Shown here: piece by piece, positions 1 through 8,919 of the stretch
How positions within the stretch are numbered: position 1 is the stretch's first letter
Layout: each line of letters begins with the position of its first letter
Assembly: GCF_023656565.1 (NCBI RefSeq)
Contig: NZ_JAMOKG010000001.1
Coordinates: 1,060,456-1,124,455, forward strand
Reading direction: 5' to 3'
DNA: 64,000 nucleotides
Source: Flavobacterium tyrosinilyticum
Lineage (GTDB): Bacteria; Bacteroidota; Bacteroidia; Flavobacteriales; Flavobacteriaceae
Notes under the pieces: model-generated
Database searches by the model: none
What the model saw: only the letters and a program-made list of their open reading frames with translations
What the model was told of the DNA's origin: nothing
Position numbers and translations under genes: made by a program

Positions 1-798
1 TGAATTGTTTTCGTTTGCTGTTGTGAAGTTATCACGGTAATTTGCGACCAAAGAATAAACTCCTAAATCTATTACTTGCTTGAAAGTTGTTTTAGCATTT
101 GTAAAATCTTTTGTAAACAAATAGGCTTTTCCTAAATATCCTAACGCTGCACCTTTAGTTGCACGTCCTTTTTGTCCTCCATCTAATCCTGAAAGGCCAA
201 CATAAGAATTTGGAAGTAATTCTGCTGCCGCTTTAAAGTCTGCAATAACTTGTACCCAGCCTTCGTCTTGTGTTTTTTGAGGATAATAAACTGCTAATTC
301 TGTTGGAAGAGGCACATTCTTAAACATGTTTACTGCATGAAAAAAGTACAATCCTCTTAAGAAATAAGCTTGTCCTATAATTCTGTTTTTTAAAGCTTCG
401 TCTTCAAATTCAATTCCGGGTACATTTGTCAATACTTGATTGGCACGGTAAATACCTTGATAATAGGTTTCGTAAGCCCACCCATAAATAGCTGCATCTG
501 CAACATTTGAATTAAAGTGCCCCACATTATACATTGATGCCCAAGGGCTGTTTGTACGAGAATCATCTGCTTTTGCATCTAATAATAATGGTGTACTTCT
601 CATGTAAGTTCCGTCTGTTAGTAAACTTCCATAAGCAGCATTTACACCTTGCAATGCATCTTCATCTGTTTTCCAAAAATTATCGACTGAATCATTATTT
701 GGATCTAGTTGAGTCAAATCTTCGTTATCCACACAGCTTGTGGTTACCAAGGCTAGTGAAAGGAAAACGGTTATATAGCTAAAAAATTTAGATTTCAT
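1..798 (-). CDS. SusD/RagB-family outer-membrane glycan-binding lipoprotein, 3' part missing
   Basis: Reading the minus strand from the ATG at 798 gives 266 codons open to the window edge, so only the N-terminal half is present. The start has a lipoprotein signal peptide ending TTSC (lipid Cys about residue 22), followed by SusD-type sequence: DLTQLDPN, then a helical TPR-like stretch with YQGIYRANQVL, AYFLRGLYFFHAVNMF and KGAALGYLGKAYLFT. SusD proteins sit on the cell surface over a SusC barrel and capture glycan. The gene starts 28 nt downstream of the susC stop on the same strand, so the two form one pair. Substrate cannot be read from the sequence; neighbouring galactose and fucose genes make a galactose- or fucose-containing glycan a reasonable guess only. 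Confidence 0.93.
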   Translation of the reverse strand, partial: MKSKFFSYITVFLSLALVTTSCVDNEDLTQLDPNNDSVDNFWKTDEDALQGVNAAYGSLLTDGTYMRSTPLLLDAKADDSRTNSPWASMYNVGHFNSNVADAAIYGWAYETYYQGIYRANQVLTNVPGIEFEDEALKNRIIGQAYFLRGLYFFHAVNMFKNVPLPTELAVYYPQKTQDEGWVQVIADFKAAAELLPNSYVGLSGLDGGQKGRATKGAALGYLGKAYLFTKDFTNAKTTFKQVIDLGVYSLVANYRDNFTTANENNS

Positions 799-826
799 TT
801 TAATACGTTTTAATGGTTAGACCTGG

Positions 827-3800
827 TTAGAAGCTCACTTCTACTCCTAAAGAAATTGTTCTTGGATTTGGAAAAGATCCTGCATCATATCCTCTTGAAA
901 GTAATCCGTCACTGTTAAAGTCAGGATCATATCCTTTATATTTAGAGATAATCAACAGATTTTGACCATTTAGGTAAACCTTAGCTTTTTCAATAAATTT
1001 ATCTTTTATCGGAATGTTATACCCGATTTCCATTGTTTGCAGTTTCACATAATCACCGCTTTCAATAAATCTGTTTGAATCTCTGCTGTTTCCATTTGGA
1101 TCTCCAATAACTGGAGCTGGAATATTGGTATTGGTATTAGTTGGTGTCCAATAATTTAACTCATCTGTATGATGGTTTGTATATTGTCCGATCATCAAAT
1201 TGCGGTACATTGCATTAAATACTTTGTTACCTCCCGCTCCTTGCCAAAACATAGAGAAATCGAAGTTAGAATAAGAAGCACTGAAATTGAATCCGAAGCC
1301 ATATTTAGGAATTGTTACTCCTTGGAAAGTTCTATCTGCATCCGTAATTATTCCGTCGCCATTTACATCTCTAAATTTCACGTCTCCAGGAGCCGCGCCA
1401 GTTTGAGTTGGAGAAGCTGCAACTTCAGCTGCATTTTGGAAAATTCCAATTGCTTCCCAAGCAAACATTTCGCCAACAGATCTTCCTACTTCGGTTTTAG
1501 AAACTGCTCCGTAGATCGGATTTCCGTTTACACCGATTTTAGTAACTTCATTTTTCAGTGTTCCAAAGTTTGCAGAAATATCATATCTAAATTTATGATG
1601 ATGATTGCTGTAAGCTGCTGTAAACTCAACCCCAGAGTTTTTCATTGATCCTGCATTTGTGGTAACACTTGCCGGAAATGCCCCTGTAGAAAACGGAAGC
1701 GGAACGCCTAACAATAAATCATCTGATTTTTTTACAAAGTACTCTGCTGTAAACTGTAAATCATTATTTAAGAAACCTAATTCGATACCTACGTTTGAGT
1801 TTGTAGATTTTTCCCATTTTACATTCGGATCCAATGCCGCAACTACAGTTGTTCCTGGAGCAAGCTCATTATTAAAATCATAACCTGCAAAACTGTTTAC
1901 GGTTGAAGCAAAGAAATATTGCGAAATGGTATTATTTCCTAATGTCCCGTAACCTCCTCTAAGTTTAATATTGCTTATCCATTCTGGCAATGTCCAGAAT
2001 TTTTCGTTACTAAGTTTCCATCCTCCTGAAAAAGAGTAAAAGTTTGCCGAATTATTTTTTTCGCTAAAAAGAGATGTTTTATCTTGTCTAAAGTTAGCCT
2101 GCACTAAATATCTGTCATCATAAGAATAATTTAATCTACTGATGTATGATATTCCAGTAATCGTAAATTTATATTCAGATGCATTTCTAGCATCAGCGTA
2201 TTGAAGCATTGGAATGTCGTTTGGAGTAAAACCTACACCTCTCATATTATATCTATGATAATCTCTTTTTTCCTGAATCCAACCTGCAAGAGCGTCAATT
2301 TTATGCTTCCCAAGAGTCACTTCATACGTTAGCAAATTATTCAAAAACGTTCTTAGTTCGTTTCCTGTTTCAACATCTAGAGATGCTTCGTCATTTGTAG
2401 TAATGTAATACCATCCTAAATCACTTGGCGGAATAAATTTTCTATTTTCCCAATCTGTTCTATCATAACTTACATCCAGTTTGTATTTAAGACCTTTTAC
2501 GATTTCGATTTCTCCCCAAACATCTCCAATAAAACGGTTTCTTTTTCCATTATTATCAATCAGATTGTTGTATCCAATAGGGTTCATAGAAATTGCTCTC
2601 TGAGTCAGGTTGTCTGTACCTCCATAACCACCGAGTCTGTTTGCATCATAAACGGGCATAGTCGGAATAGCTCCCAAAATGTCACTTACAACCGTTTGAC
2701 CTGCATTGTATTCATTAAAAATTTCTTTATCAGATTGTGTATAAGCTATTTTTGCACCGTATTTAAATTTTCCTTTTTTACCATTTAAATTCAAATTGGT
2801 TGACAATCTCTCATAGTCCTGAGGTGTTTTAATATAACTTGTATTTTTAAAATAGTCAACATTAAAGCTGTAAGCAATACTTTCTGCGCCTCCAGTAAAT
2901 GTCAAGGCTTGATTTTGCACAACACCAGTCTGAAAAGATTCTTTCTGCCAATCTGTATCTACATTTGATATGTACGATGCACTATTTGGGTCATTTCCTG
3001 GAGCAATGCTTACAGGAACACCTGCTCTAATATCTCTGTTTCTTTCGGCCTCGCTCGTAATTTTCTGATAACCTACTCGATCTGTAACATCCCACTTTTT
3101 AGCAACATTTTGCAGACCTACAATAGACTTGAATTTAATATCCATTTTGCCTTGTTTTCCTTTTTTAGTCGTAATAATTACAACACCATTTGCACCGCGA
3201 ACACCATAAATAGCAGCCGATGATGCATCTTTTAAAACCTGCATAGATTCTATTTCTCCTGGGGCAAAATCATAAGGTGAATCGACCATAATTCCGTCGA
3301 TTACAAAAAGTGGATTATTGTTGCTAAAGGAAGTTATACCTCTAATCTTCACATTAACAAAGCCTCCCGGTTCTCCTGAAGATTGTACAGTAACACCTGG
3401 CACTTGTCCTTGAAGCATTTTAGCAGCATCATACGTAACTACTTTTTTAGCCGATTCTAAGTTAACAACACTTACAGAACCTGTTAAATCTGATTTCTTT
3501 TGAGTTCCGTAACCAATAACAACTACCTCGTTAAGTTTATTAGTGTCTTCACCCAACGCCACATCAATTTTAGACTGGCTTCCTACGACTATCTCTTTGT
3601 TCTGAAATCCTATAAATGAAAAAACTAAAACATCATTTGTCGATGCTTTAATCGAATACTCTCCATCAAATCCAGTTGTAGCAACTGTTTTGGTTCCTTT
3701 TATTATAATGTTTACACCCGGCAAAGGAAGATTGTCTTGCGCCGATGTAACAACCCCTGTTATCGTTTTGCCTTGAGCAGACATCTGATTAACAGAAAAT

Positions 3801-3883
3801 AATAGCATTAATACTGCTAAAATCCAATTTGTTTTTGGCAATAGAAAATTGCAATACAAAAGTAATTTTTGTTTTGTAATCAT
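827..3883 (-). CDS. SusC/RagA-family TonB-dependent outer-membrane transporter
   Basis: The protein has 1018 residues, a usual length for SusC. An N-terminal signal region (to about residue 37, ending MSAQG) is followed by a carboxypeptidase-D-like beta-sandwich (about 40-115, ITGVVTSAQDNLPLPGVN), then the plug domain (about 125-235, with NEVVVIGYGTQKKSDLTGS and DASSAAIYGVRGANGVVII) and a long beta-barrel ending in the aromatic-rich SLGVEVSF. It imports bound oligosaccharide using TonB energy, paired with the SusD-like gene just downstream. It has no extra N-terminal anti-sigma-interacting (STN) domain, so regulation is more likely by a cytoplasmic regulator. The divergent Nudix regulator is the nearest candidate. 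Confidence 0.95.
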   Translation of the reverse strand: MITKQKLLLYCNFLLPKTNWILAVLMLLFSVNQMSAQGKTITGVVTSAQDNLPLPGVNIIIKGTKTVATTGFDGEYSIKASTNDVLVFSFIGFQNKEIVVGSQSKIDVALGEDTNKLNEVVVIGYGTQKKSDLTGSVSVVNLESAKKVVTYDAAKMLQGQVPGVTVQSSGEPGGFVNVKIRGITSFSNNNPLFVIDGIMVDSPYDFAPGEIESMQVLKDASSAAIYGVRGANGVVIITTKKGKQGKMDIKFKSIVGLQNVAKKWDVTDRVGYQKITSEAERNRDIRAGVPVSIAPGNDPNSASYISNVDTDWQKESFQTGVVQNQALTFTGGAESIAYSFNVDYFKNTSYIKTPQDYERLSTNLNLNGKKGKFKYGAKIAYTQSDKEIFNEYNAGQTVVSDILGAIPTMPVYDANRLGGYGGTDNLTQRAISMNPIGYNNLIDNNGKRNRFIGDVWGEIEIVKGLKYKLDVSYDRTDWENRKFIPPSDLGWYYITTNDEASLDVETGNELRTFLNNLLTYEVTLGKHKIDALAGWIQEKRDYHRYNMRGVGFTPNDIPMLQYADARNASEYKFTITGISYISRLNYSYDDRYLVQANFRQDKTSLFSEKNNSANFYSFSGGWKLSNEKFWTLPEWISNIKLRGGYGTLGNNTISQYFFASTVNSFAGYDFNNELAPGTTVVAALDPNVKWEKSTNSNVGIELGFLNNDLQFTAEYFVKKSDDLLLGVPLPFSTGAFPASVTTNAGSMKNSGVEFTAAYSNHHHKFRYDISANFGTLKNEVTKIGVNGNPIYGAVSKTEVGRSVGEMFAWEAIGIFQNAAEVAASPTQTGAAPGDVKFRDVNGDGIITDADRTFQGVTIPKYGFGFNFSASYSNFDFSMFWQGAGGNKVFNAMYRNLMIGQYTNHHTDELNYWTPTNTNTNIPAPVIGDPNGNSRDSNRFIESGDYVKLQTMEIGYNIPIKDKFIEKAKVYLNGQNLLIISKYKGYDPDFNSDGLLSRGYDAGSFPNPRTISLGVEVSF

Positions 3884-4456
3884 AATGGTTTAGTTAAGAT
3901 TGGTTAGTGGTTTAGTTAATAAGTGTTAATCTTACATTTGTAAATTTAACTAAAAAAAAACCATGTAAACAAATTAATATCACAAAAAAAGAGCTCAAAA
4001 AAAACACATATCGCAAATTAAGTGTCAAATTAACATTTAAAAATTCAAGGTTTTTTCAAAAAAACTGCTGTTTTAATGATTTTAATTGTGTAAAAAATAC
4101 ACTTTTACTGAAAAACTCGTTTTTTAATCAAAAAAAGAAGGAAATAAAAAAAAGCATAAATAATCTGTTTTTTAATGTTTTGAATTCAAAAAAAAGATTG
4201 TTTTGTAGGTAAAAGATTGTTTATTTTTATATGTTTTTAAACAAACAGAACTTATTTTTACAAAAAACTATCCTTGACTGTCCTGTTTTTTTCTTAAAAA
4301 AATCTTAAAAAGAAAATTTGTATGTTATTTTTATGTAAAAAGTAACTTTTTTAACTATACATTTGAGTAGTTAATTATGTAAGTGTAAAATCTACATTAA
4401 TAAATTATGATACGTTTTAAGAAGTTCATATATTTACCCATCCAAATTAATAATAT
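3884..4456. other. AT-rich divergent intergenic region between susC and Nudix regulator
   Basis: This 573-nt gap has no convincing ORF. It is very AT-rich with many A-tracts and T-tracts. A 12-bp palindrome, TTACA-tt-TGTAA, lies at 3932-3943 close to the susC start and could be an operator. A -7-like box for the regulator lies at 4358. I could not find a good TAnnTTTG box on the minus strand for susC, so its promoter is unassigned. Confidence 0.5.
4358..4365 (+). promoter_or_regulatory. Putative -7 box (TACATTTG) for Nudix regulator
   Basis: TACATTTG matches the Bacteroidetes -7 consensus TAnnTTTG and lies about 90 nt upstream of the ATG at 4457. No TTG is at the expected -33 distance, so this is a motif match only. 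Confidence 0.4.
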
Positions 4457-5146
4457 ATGCTAAATAGTTATAGCTCTGCTGATAAAGTTTTACTGGCAGT
4501 AGACTGCATCATTTTCGGATTCGACAATGATGGTCTAAAAATCCTTTTGATCCAAAGAGATTTTGAGCCAGAAAAAGGGAAATGGTCCTTAATTGGAGGT
4601 TTTCTAAAACGTGATGAAGTCTTAGATGCTGCCGCAACCAGAATCTTAAATACCTATACAGGTCTTAATGATATTTATATGGAGCAACTTCATGCTTACA
4701 GTGAAATTGATCGTGACCCTGTAGAAAGAACCATCTCGGTTTCTTATTTCGCTTTAATTAATATCGAAAACCACAATGCAGAATTGATCCAGAATTACCA
4801 CGCTGAATGGTTCCCGATTAACGACGCTCCAAACTTAATTTTTGACCATAACGAAATGGTTCAAAATGCTATTAAGAGGCTTCGATATAAAACTTCTGTA
4901 AAACCAATTGGTTTTGAATTGCTTCCAGAAAAATTCACCATGCGTCAGCTTTTAGAATTGTACGAAGCAATTTTGAGTAAAGAATTGGACAAAAGAAATT
5001 TCATCAGTAAAATAAACTCTCTAGAAATTTTAAATAAACTGGAAGAAAAAGACATGCAGTCTTCTCGAAAAGGTTCTTACTTATATACTTTTAATAAGGA
5101 GAAATATGAAGAAAAACTACTAAATAATTTCGTATTGAATTTATAA
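4457..5146 (+). CDS. Nudix-fold sugar-responsive transcriptional regulator (AraR/NrtR type)
   Basis: The protein has 229 residues in two parts. Residues about 8-140 form a Nudix fold (AVDCIIFGFDNDGLKILLIQ, then GKWSLIGGF). Residues about 155-229 form the winged helix typical of NrtR/AraR regulators (FTMRQLLELYEAIL, then KRNFISKI). The Nudix box keeps G48, E54, R62 and G69, but the metal-binding REUxEE core reads RILNTY, so hydrolase activity is very unlikely and the fold is probably an effector sensor. In Bacteroidetes, AraR of this architecture controls arabinose genes. Here the regulator is divergent from a SusC/SusD pair and just before galactose genes, so it probably responds to a sugar or sugar phosphate used by this region. 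The exact ligand is unknown. Confidence 0.85.
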   Translation: MLNSYSSADKVLLAVDCIIFGFDNDGLKILLIQRDFEPEKGKWSLIGGFLKRDEVLDAAATRILNTYTGLNDIYMEQLHAYSEIDRDPVERTISVSYFALINIENHNAELIQNYHAEWFPINDAPNLIFDHNEMVQNAIKRLRYKTSVKPIGFELLPEKFTMRQLLELYEAILSKELDKRNFISKINSLEILNKLEEKDMQSSRKGSYLYTFNKEKYEEKLLNNFVLNL

Positions 5147-5190
5147 CTTTATTTATTCTCCCTATTGGGTGAAATAGAACAAGTTTTAAT

Positions 5191-5327
5191 TTAAACACAT
5201 AGAAATATAGATTTTTATTGCTCTGTTTAAGATTACAGAAAAAGCTCGCTTTAACACATAGCTATGTGCATTGAAATTAGTGAAACGCCTTTTTTGGGTT
5301 CACAAAAGCTATGTTTCTATGTGTTAA
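5191..5327. repeat. Intergenic inverted repeat with arms reading ACACATAGAAA / TTTCTATGTGT
   Basis: Imperfect arms at 5191-5210 and 5309-5327 enclose a perfect 14-bp palindrome CACATAGCTATGTG at 5255-5268. The right-arm word TATGTTTCTATGTGTT occurs again near 13203-13218, next to another CACATAG..CTATGTG pair, so this is one family of interspersed repeat. It lies between the convergent ends of the Nudix and GntR genes and could act as a terminator for both. Confidence 0.7.
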
Positions 5328-5344
5328 AAATTTTACTCAACGAT

Positions 5345-6343
5345 TTATAAAGAATTCCTTACTATAAGAGCAGATCTATTTTCGATCTGCTCTTTTGTTC
5401 CTTTTAAAACCATATCTGCCAGAATTTTTCCCATCAACTCAAAATTGGTTGAAATGGTTGTAATTCCATTTGCGGCAATTTTCTTCAATGGAGTTTCATT
5501 GTATGATATAATTCCGAAATCTTCTCCTAGTTTCAAATTTCGATTTATGGCATTTTCTATTACCAAAAGCAAGTCACGATCGTGCGGAATAATGTACAAA
5601 TCTCCCAAAGCAATAGACTGGTTGCTGAAATCTGAAATAATTTCATAATCAAAACCATAATCTTGGCAGAAAGATTCAAAACCTAATTTCATTCCGGGTG
5701 GTTCTCTAAAACCAGGAAAAATTAAAATCAGTTTCTTGTATTTAGACAATCTCGTTTTGCCTTTCATCAAACCTTCGTAAATATCTTTTTGGTGATTTTG
5801 ATAAATGGCAGGAAACATTTTTAAATCTGAATTGGTCTGATCCAAAATAATTACGTCGCTTACTGGTAGGGTTTTTATAGAATCGACGATATCGTTTAAG
5901 TTCGTCGGCATAATAATATATTTTGTATAATTTCCGTTGCTGTCATTTAGCAGCTTTTTGAAAACTTGAACATTAAAATGGTGAAAAAAAATATCGACTT
6001 GAACATTTTTTCCAATGTTTTTTAAAAACGAATTATAAATATCTTCTTTAAAAATATTCAACTCATCAAAAAGCAAAAAAACCTTCTGAGTTATAGTGAT
6101 TTCAACGCTTTTAACGTAATATCCCTTTCCTGGAATAGCGTAAATAATTCCTCTTTTCTTCAATTCGTCATACGCCAATAAGACCGTATCACGAGATAAA
6201 GAAAAAGCCAAGCAGACTTTATTTACCGACGGAAGCCTATCGCCTTTAATCAAATTTCCTTCTTCAATCGCTTTTTCGATTGAAAGAATAATCTGCTTAT
6301 ATTTTGGCAGACCGATGTTATTTTGAATTGAAATAATGTTCAT
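5345..6343 (-). CDS. GntR-type regulator with LacI-like sugar-sensing domain
   Basis: The protein has 332 residues. Residues about 8-77 form a GntR winged helix (YKQIILSIEKAIEEGNLIKGDRLP, written here in parts: IEKAIEEGNL, KGDRLPSV, SLSRDTVLLAYDELKKRGII). The rest (about 85-325) resembles a periplasmic-binding-protein/LacI sensor (KYIIMPTN, IPHDRDLLLVIENA, LGEDFGIISYNETPLKKI, TTISTNFELMGKILADMVL). This architecture is common in Bacteroidetes sugar regulators. The gene is divergent from galM, with a direct repeat between the two starts, so it likely represses or activates the galactose operon and itself. Ligand not shown by sequence. Confidence 0.88.
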   Translation of the reverse strand: MNIISIQNNIGLPKYKQIILSIEKAIEEGNLIKGDRLPSVNKVCLAFSLSRDTVLLAYDELKKRGIIYAIPGKGYYVKSVEITITQKVFLLFDELNIFKEDIYNSFLKNIGKNVQVDIFFHHFNVQVFKKLLNDSNGNYTKYIIMPTNLNDIVDSIKTLPVSDVIILDQTNSDLKMFPAIYQNHQKDIYEGLMKGKTRLSKYKKLILIFPGFREPPGMKLGFESFCQDYGFDYEIISDFSNQSIALGDLYIIPHDRDLLLVIENAINRNLKLGEDFGIISYNETPLKKIAANGITTISTNFELMGKILADMVLKGTKEQIENRSALIVRNSL

Positions 6344-6375
6344 AATAAAGTCATTTTGACTATAAACAGCAAAAA

Positions 6376-6395
6376 CTGGTAGGTACTGGTATGTA
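6376..6395. promoter_or_regulatory. Candidate operator: tandem 10-bp direct repeat
   Basis: Two abutting units, CTGGTAGGTA (6376-6385) and CTGGTATGTA (6386-6395), differ at one base and are spaced one helical turn apart. They lie between the divergent GntR gene and galM, just upstream of the galM -7 box, which is the expected place for a regulator site covering the -33 region. Confidence 0.55.
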
Positions 6396-6412
6396 AAAAT
6401 AATAAATGTTTC

Positions 6413-6420
6413 TATTTTTG
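6413..6420 (+). promoter_or_regulatory. -7 box (TATTTTTG) of the gal operon
   Basis: TATTTTTG fits TAnnTTTG exactly. Transcription would begin near 6426, 18-20 nt before the ATG at 6445. An earlier in-frame ATG at 6406 lies upstream of this box and would not be on the transcript, which supports the 6445 start. Confidence 0.6.
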
Positions 6421-6444
6421 GATTTCATTTTTGGTAAAATTTTT

Positions 6445-7497
6445 ATGGAAATAAAACACATATCGCATTTAAAAGAGACTCACAATTGCAATTTATTTGG
6501 TTTAATGCCTAATAAGGAAGAAATTTATTCTTTTGATCTGATTAATAAAAACGGAATGAAAGTGCAGATTATCAATTATGGAGCAACTGTAACTTCTATC
6601 CAAATTCCGCTTGACGGAAAACTAGTAGATGTTGTTTTAGGTTTTGATAATCTTGAAGCATATTTAGAATCGTATAATTTACCAAGCGCTCCTTATTTCG
6701 GAACTACAGTTGGCCGTTACGCAGGACGTATTCATAATGCGACTTTTAGTCTTGACGATAAAAAATTTCAGCTAGACGGAAACAATAACGGCAACACGCT
6801 TCACGGAGGAGTAATGGGATTTGGAAGAAAAGCATGGAGTGTTGTTAATGCAACTTCTGGTGAAAATCCTTCTATAACTTTCGCCCTTTTGAGTGCCCAT
6901 CTGGACGAAAATTTTCCTGGAGAAATGACGGTTTATTTGACTTATACTTTGACCGAAGAAAATGAATTGAAGCTAGAATACAAAGCAACCTCAACAGAAG
7001 ATACGATTATCAATTTGACACATCATAGCTATTTTAACCTGGATGGACATGACGGAAATGTTTTAGAACAGCAAATGTTTATCAAATCGGCTAAAATGCT
7101 AGAAACCAATTCTGACAATATTCCAACAGGAAATTTCACCGATTTAACCAATCATGATTTTGATTTTAGAACTTCAAAAAACTGTCCGTTTCCAATTGAC
7201 AATTCTTTTGTAGTGAATTCTAAAACTGAAATCGTAGCGCAGTTAATCAGCATAAAAAATAACCTAAGAATGAATGTTTATACCGATCAGCCAAGTGTAC
7301 ATATATATGTTGGTGGAAATTGTTTCGGAAAACTGAAAGGAAAAGAAAACGTTGATTACAATGCACAAAGCGGAATTTGTTTTGAAACTCAAAATTTCCC
7401 AGATGCGCCAAATCATGCGCATTTTCCAAATGCAGTTTTGAAAAAAGGTGAAGAATACACGCAAAAAACACTTTACAAATTTGAAAGTTTAAACTAA
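6445..7497 (+). CDS. galM: Galactose mutarotase (aldose 1-epimerase)
   Basis: GalM interconverts beta- and alpha-D-galactose so that galactokinase gets its substrate. The product has 350 residues from the ATG at 6445, the family's normal length. Visible motifs are NTLHGG with H120, the THHSYFNLDGH signature with H193/H194, and the C-terminal catalytic glutamate E314 in GICFETQNFPD. I chose 6445 rather than the in-frame ATG at 6406 because the -7 box overlaps the region just after 6406 and the extra 13 residues are not family-like. The gene is first in a galM-galK-galT-symporter set. The order, direction and common pathway indicate shared control by the divergent GntR regulator. Confidence 0.93.
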   Translation: MEIKHISHLKETHNCNLFGLMPNKEEIYSFDLINKNGMKVQIINYGATVTSIQIPLDGKLVDVVLGFDNLEAYLESYNLPSAPYFGTTVGRYAGRIHNATFSLDDKKFQLDGNNNGNTLHGGVMGFGRKAWSVVNATSGENPSITFALLSAHLDENFPGEMTVYLTYTLTEENELKLEYKATSTEDTIINLTHHSYFNLDGHDGNVLEQQMFIKSAKMLETNSDNIPTGNFTDLTNHDFDFRTSKNCPFPIDNSFVVNSKTEIVAQLISIKNNLRMNVYTDQPSVHIYVGGNCFGKLKGKENVDYNAQSGICFETQNFPDAPNHAHFPNAVLKKGEEYTQKTLYKFESLN

Positions 7498-7557
7498 TAT
7501 AATAACTGCTGGATAAGATAAAATAAAAATAATTTCATCCATCAAGTAAAATCTAAT

Positions 7558-7622
7558 TGAATCTGCTGAAATCTTTTAGAATCTGCGTGAAATACTTTTG
7601 CCAAGATTTTTTCACGCAGATT
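7558..7622. repeat. Interspersed repeat with 13-bp perfect hairpin (AATCTGCGTGAAA family)
   Basis: AATCTGCGTGAAA at 7580-7592 pairs perfectly with TTTCACGCAGATT at 7610-7622 over a 17-nt loop. The upstream words AATCTGCTGAAATCTTT and ATCTGCGTGAAA recur together near 33366-33397, and TTTCACGCAGATT recurs near 13232. It sits in the 246-nt galM-galK gap, where it may act in mRNA stability or partial termination. Confidence 0.75.
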
Positions 7623-7743
7623 TACACAAATTAAAGCTGATCTAGACAGATTTTGATTTAAACTATAAGTAGTAGGTAGAATAGAAAAAATAATTTCACT
7701 CAACACATATAAAATTCTAAAACCACAATATACTAACTATATA

Positions 7744-8904
7744 ATGAATGATATTTTAATACAAAATACCGTTGCTTTTTTTGAGAAATCTTTTGGAGCT
7801 TCTCCTCAAAAAACGGTACTTTCTCCAGGCAGAATCAACATCATTGGAGAACATATTGACTACAATGACGGTTATGTTTTGCCTGCTGCAATTGACAAAG
7901 TGATTTGCTTTGCTTTTGAAAAAAACAACACCAAAACTTCTAAAATAATTGCCATCGATTTGAATGAAGAATTTGAAATCGATTTGACTCAGGAAGTAAA
8001 ACTGAGCGATGTGGTTTGGACCAATTACATTCGTGGTGTAATCAAACAATTGCAAGATAACGGATTTTCGTTTGATGGTTTTAACTGTGTTTTCAGCAGT
8101 AATATTCCGGTTGGTTCTGGATTGTCTTCTTCTGCAGCTTTAGAATGCGGAATGATTTTCGGAATCAAATCGCTGTTTGATTTAAAAATTGAGAAAAAAG
8201 ACATTTCATTATTAGGCCAAAAAGCAGAACACTGGGTGGGTATCAACTGCGGAATTATGGACCAATTTTCAAGCGTTCACGGTCTTGAAAATAAAGTGAT
8301 CAAACTAGATTGCAACACTTTAGATTTTGAATATCACAATGCCGACTTCAAAGATTATTCTCTAATTTTATTTGATTCTAATGTAAAACATTCGCTTTTT
8401 ACATCAGAATACAATACCAGAAGAATTGAATGTGAGGAAGGTTTATCTATCATAAAAAATCATTTCCCAGAAGTAAAAAGTTTCAGAGATTCTTCTGTAG
8501 AACAAGTTTTGAGCTTACAAGATAAAATGACTGAAAAAGTTTTTGACCGAGTTCATTTTGTTGTAAAAGAAATCAATCGCGTTATCAAAGCTTGTGAAGC
8601 ACTAGACCAAGGAAACATCGAACTTTTAGGAGAACTGCTTTTTGAAACACATTATGGTTTATCTAAAGAATACGAGGTAAGCTGCGAAGAATTAGACATG
8701 CTTGTTGATACCGCAAAAGAAGATGATGCCATTATTGGTTCCCGACTTATGGGAGGTGGTTTTGGAGGATGCACTATCAATTTAGTTAAAAAAGGAAATG
8801 AAAATGAGGTAAAGCGTAAGTTCTCTAAACTTTATTTAGATACATTTGGAATTGAATTAAAATTCTATGATGTAAAAATCTCTAACGGAACAACGCTACT
8901 TTAA
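7744..8904 (+). CDS. galK: Galactokinase
   Basis: GalK phosphorylates alpha-D-galactose to galactose 1-phosphate with ATP. The product has 386 residues, typical for the family. It shows the galactokinase signature GRINIIGEHIDYNDGYVLP at about 29-47, the GHMP-kinase ATP loop PVGSGLSSSAALE at about 122-134, and the C-terminal GGGFGGC motif near 338. It lies 246 nt after galM, with a repeat between, and 15 nt before galT. Galactose metabolism also needs GalE, which is not in this window. Confidence 0.97.
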   Translation: MNDILIQNTVAFFEKSFGASPQKTVLSPGRINIIGEHIDYNDGYVLPAAIDKVICFAFEKNNTKTSKIIAIDLNEEFEIDLTQEVKLSDVVWTNYIRGVIKQLQDNGFSFDGFNCVFSSNIPVGSGLSSSAALECGMIFGIKSLFDLKIEKKDISLLGQKAEHWVGINCGIMDQFSSVHGLENKVIKLDCNTLDFEYHNADFKDYSLILFDSNVKHSLFTSEYNTRRIECEEGLSIIKNHFPEVKSFRDSSVEQVLSLQDKMTEKVFDRVHFVVKEINRVIKACEALDQGNIELLGELLFETHYGLSKEYEVSCEELDMLVDTAKEDDAIIGSRLMGGGFGGCTINLVKKGNENEVKRKFSKLYLDTFGIELKFYDVKISNGTTLL

Positions 8905-8919
8905 AACCACAACTGTACA

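Noticed and set aside
1169-1648. 159-codon plus-strand ORF inside susC
   Set aside because: It is antisense to a well-supported SusC barrel, has low-complexity Ser/Arg-rich composition and no start signals.
6406-6444. Upstream ATG for galM
   Set aside because: The TATTTTTG box at 6413 lies just downstream of it, and the additional hydrophobic residues are not typical of cytoplasmic GalM.
8025-8246. Minus-strand ORFs within galK and galT
   Set aside because: These are antisense shadows of strongly conserved Leloir genes.
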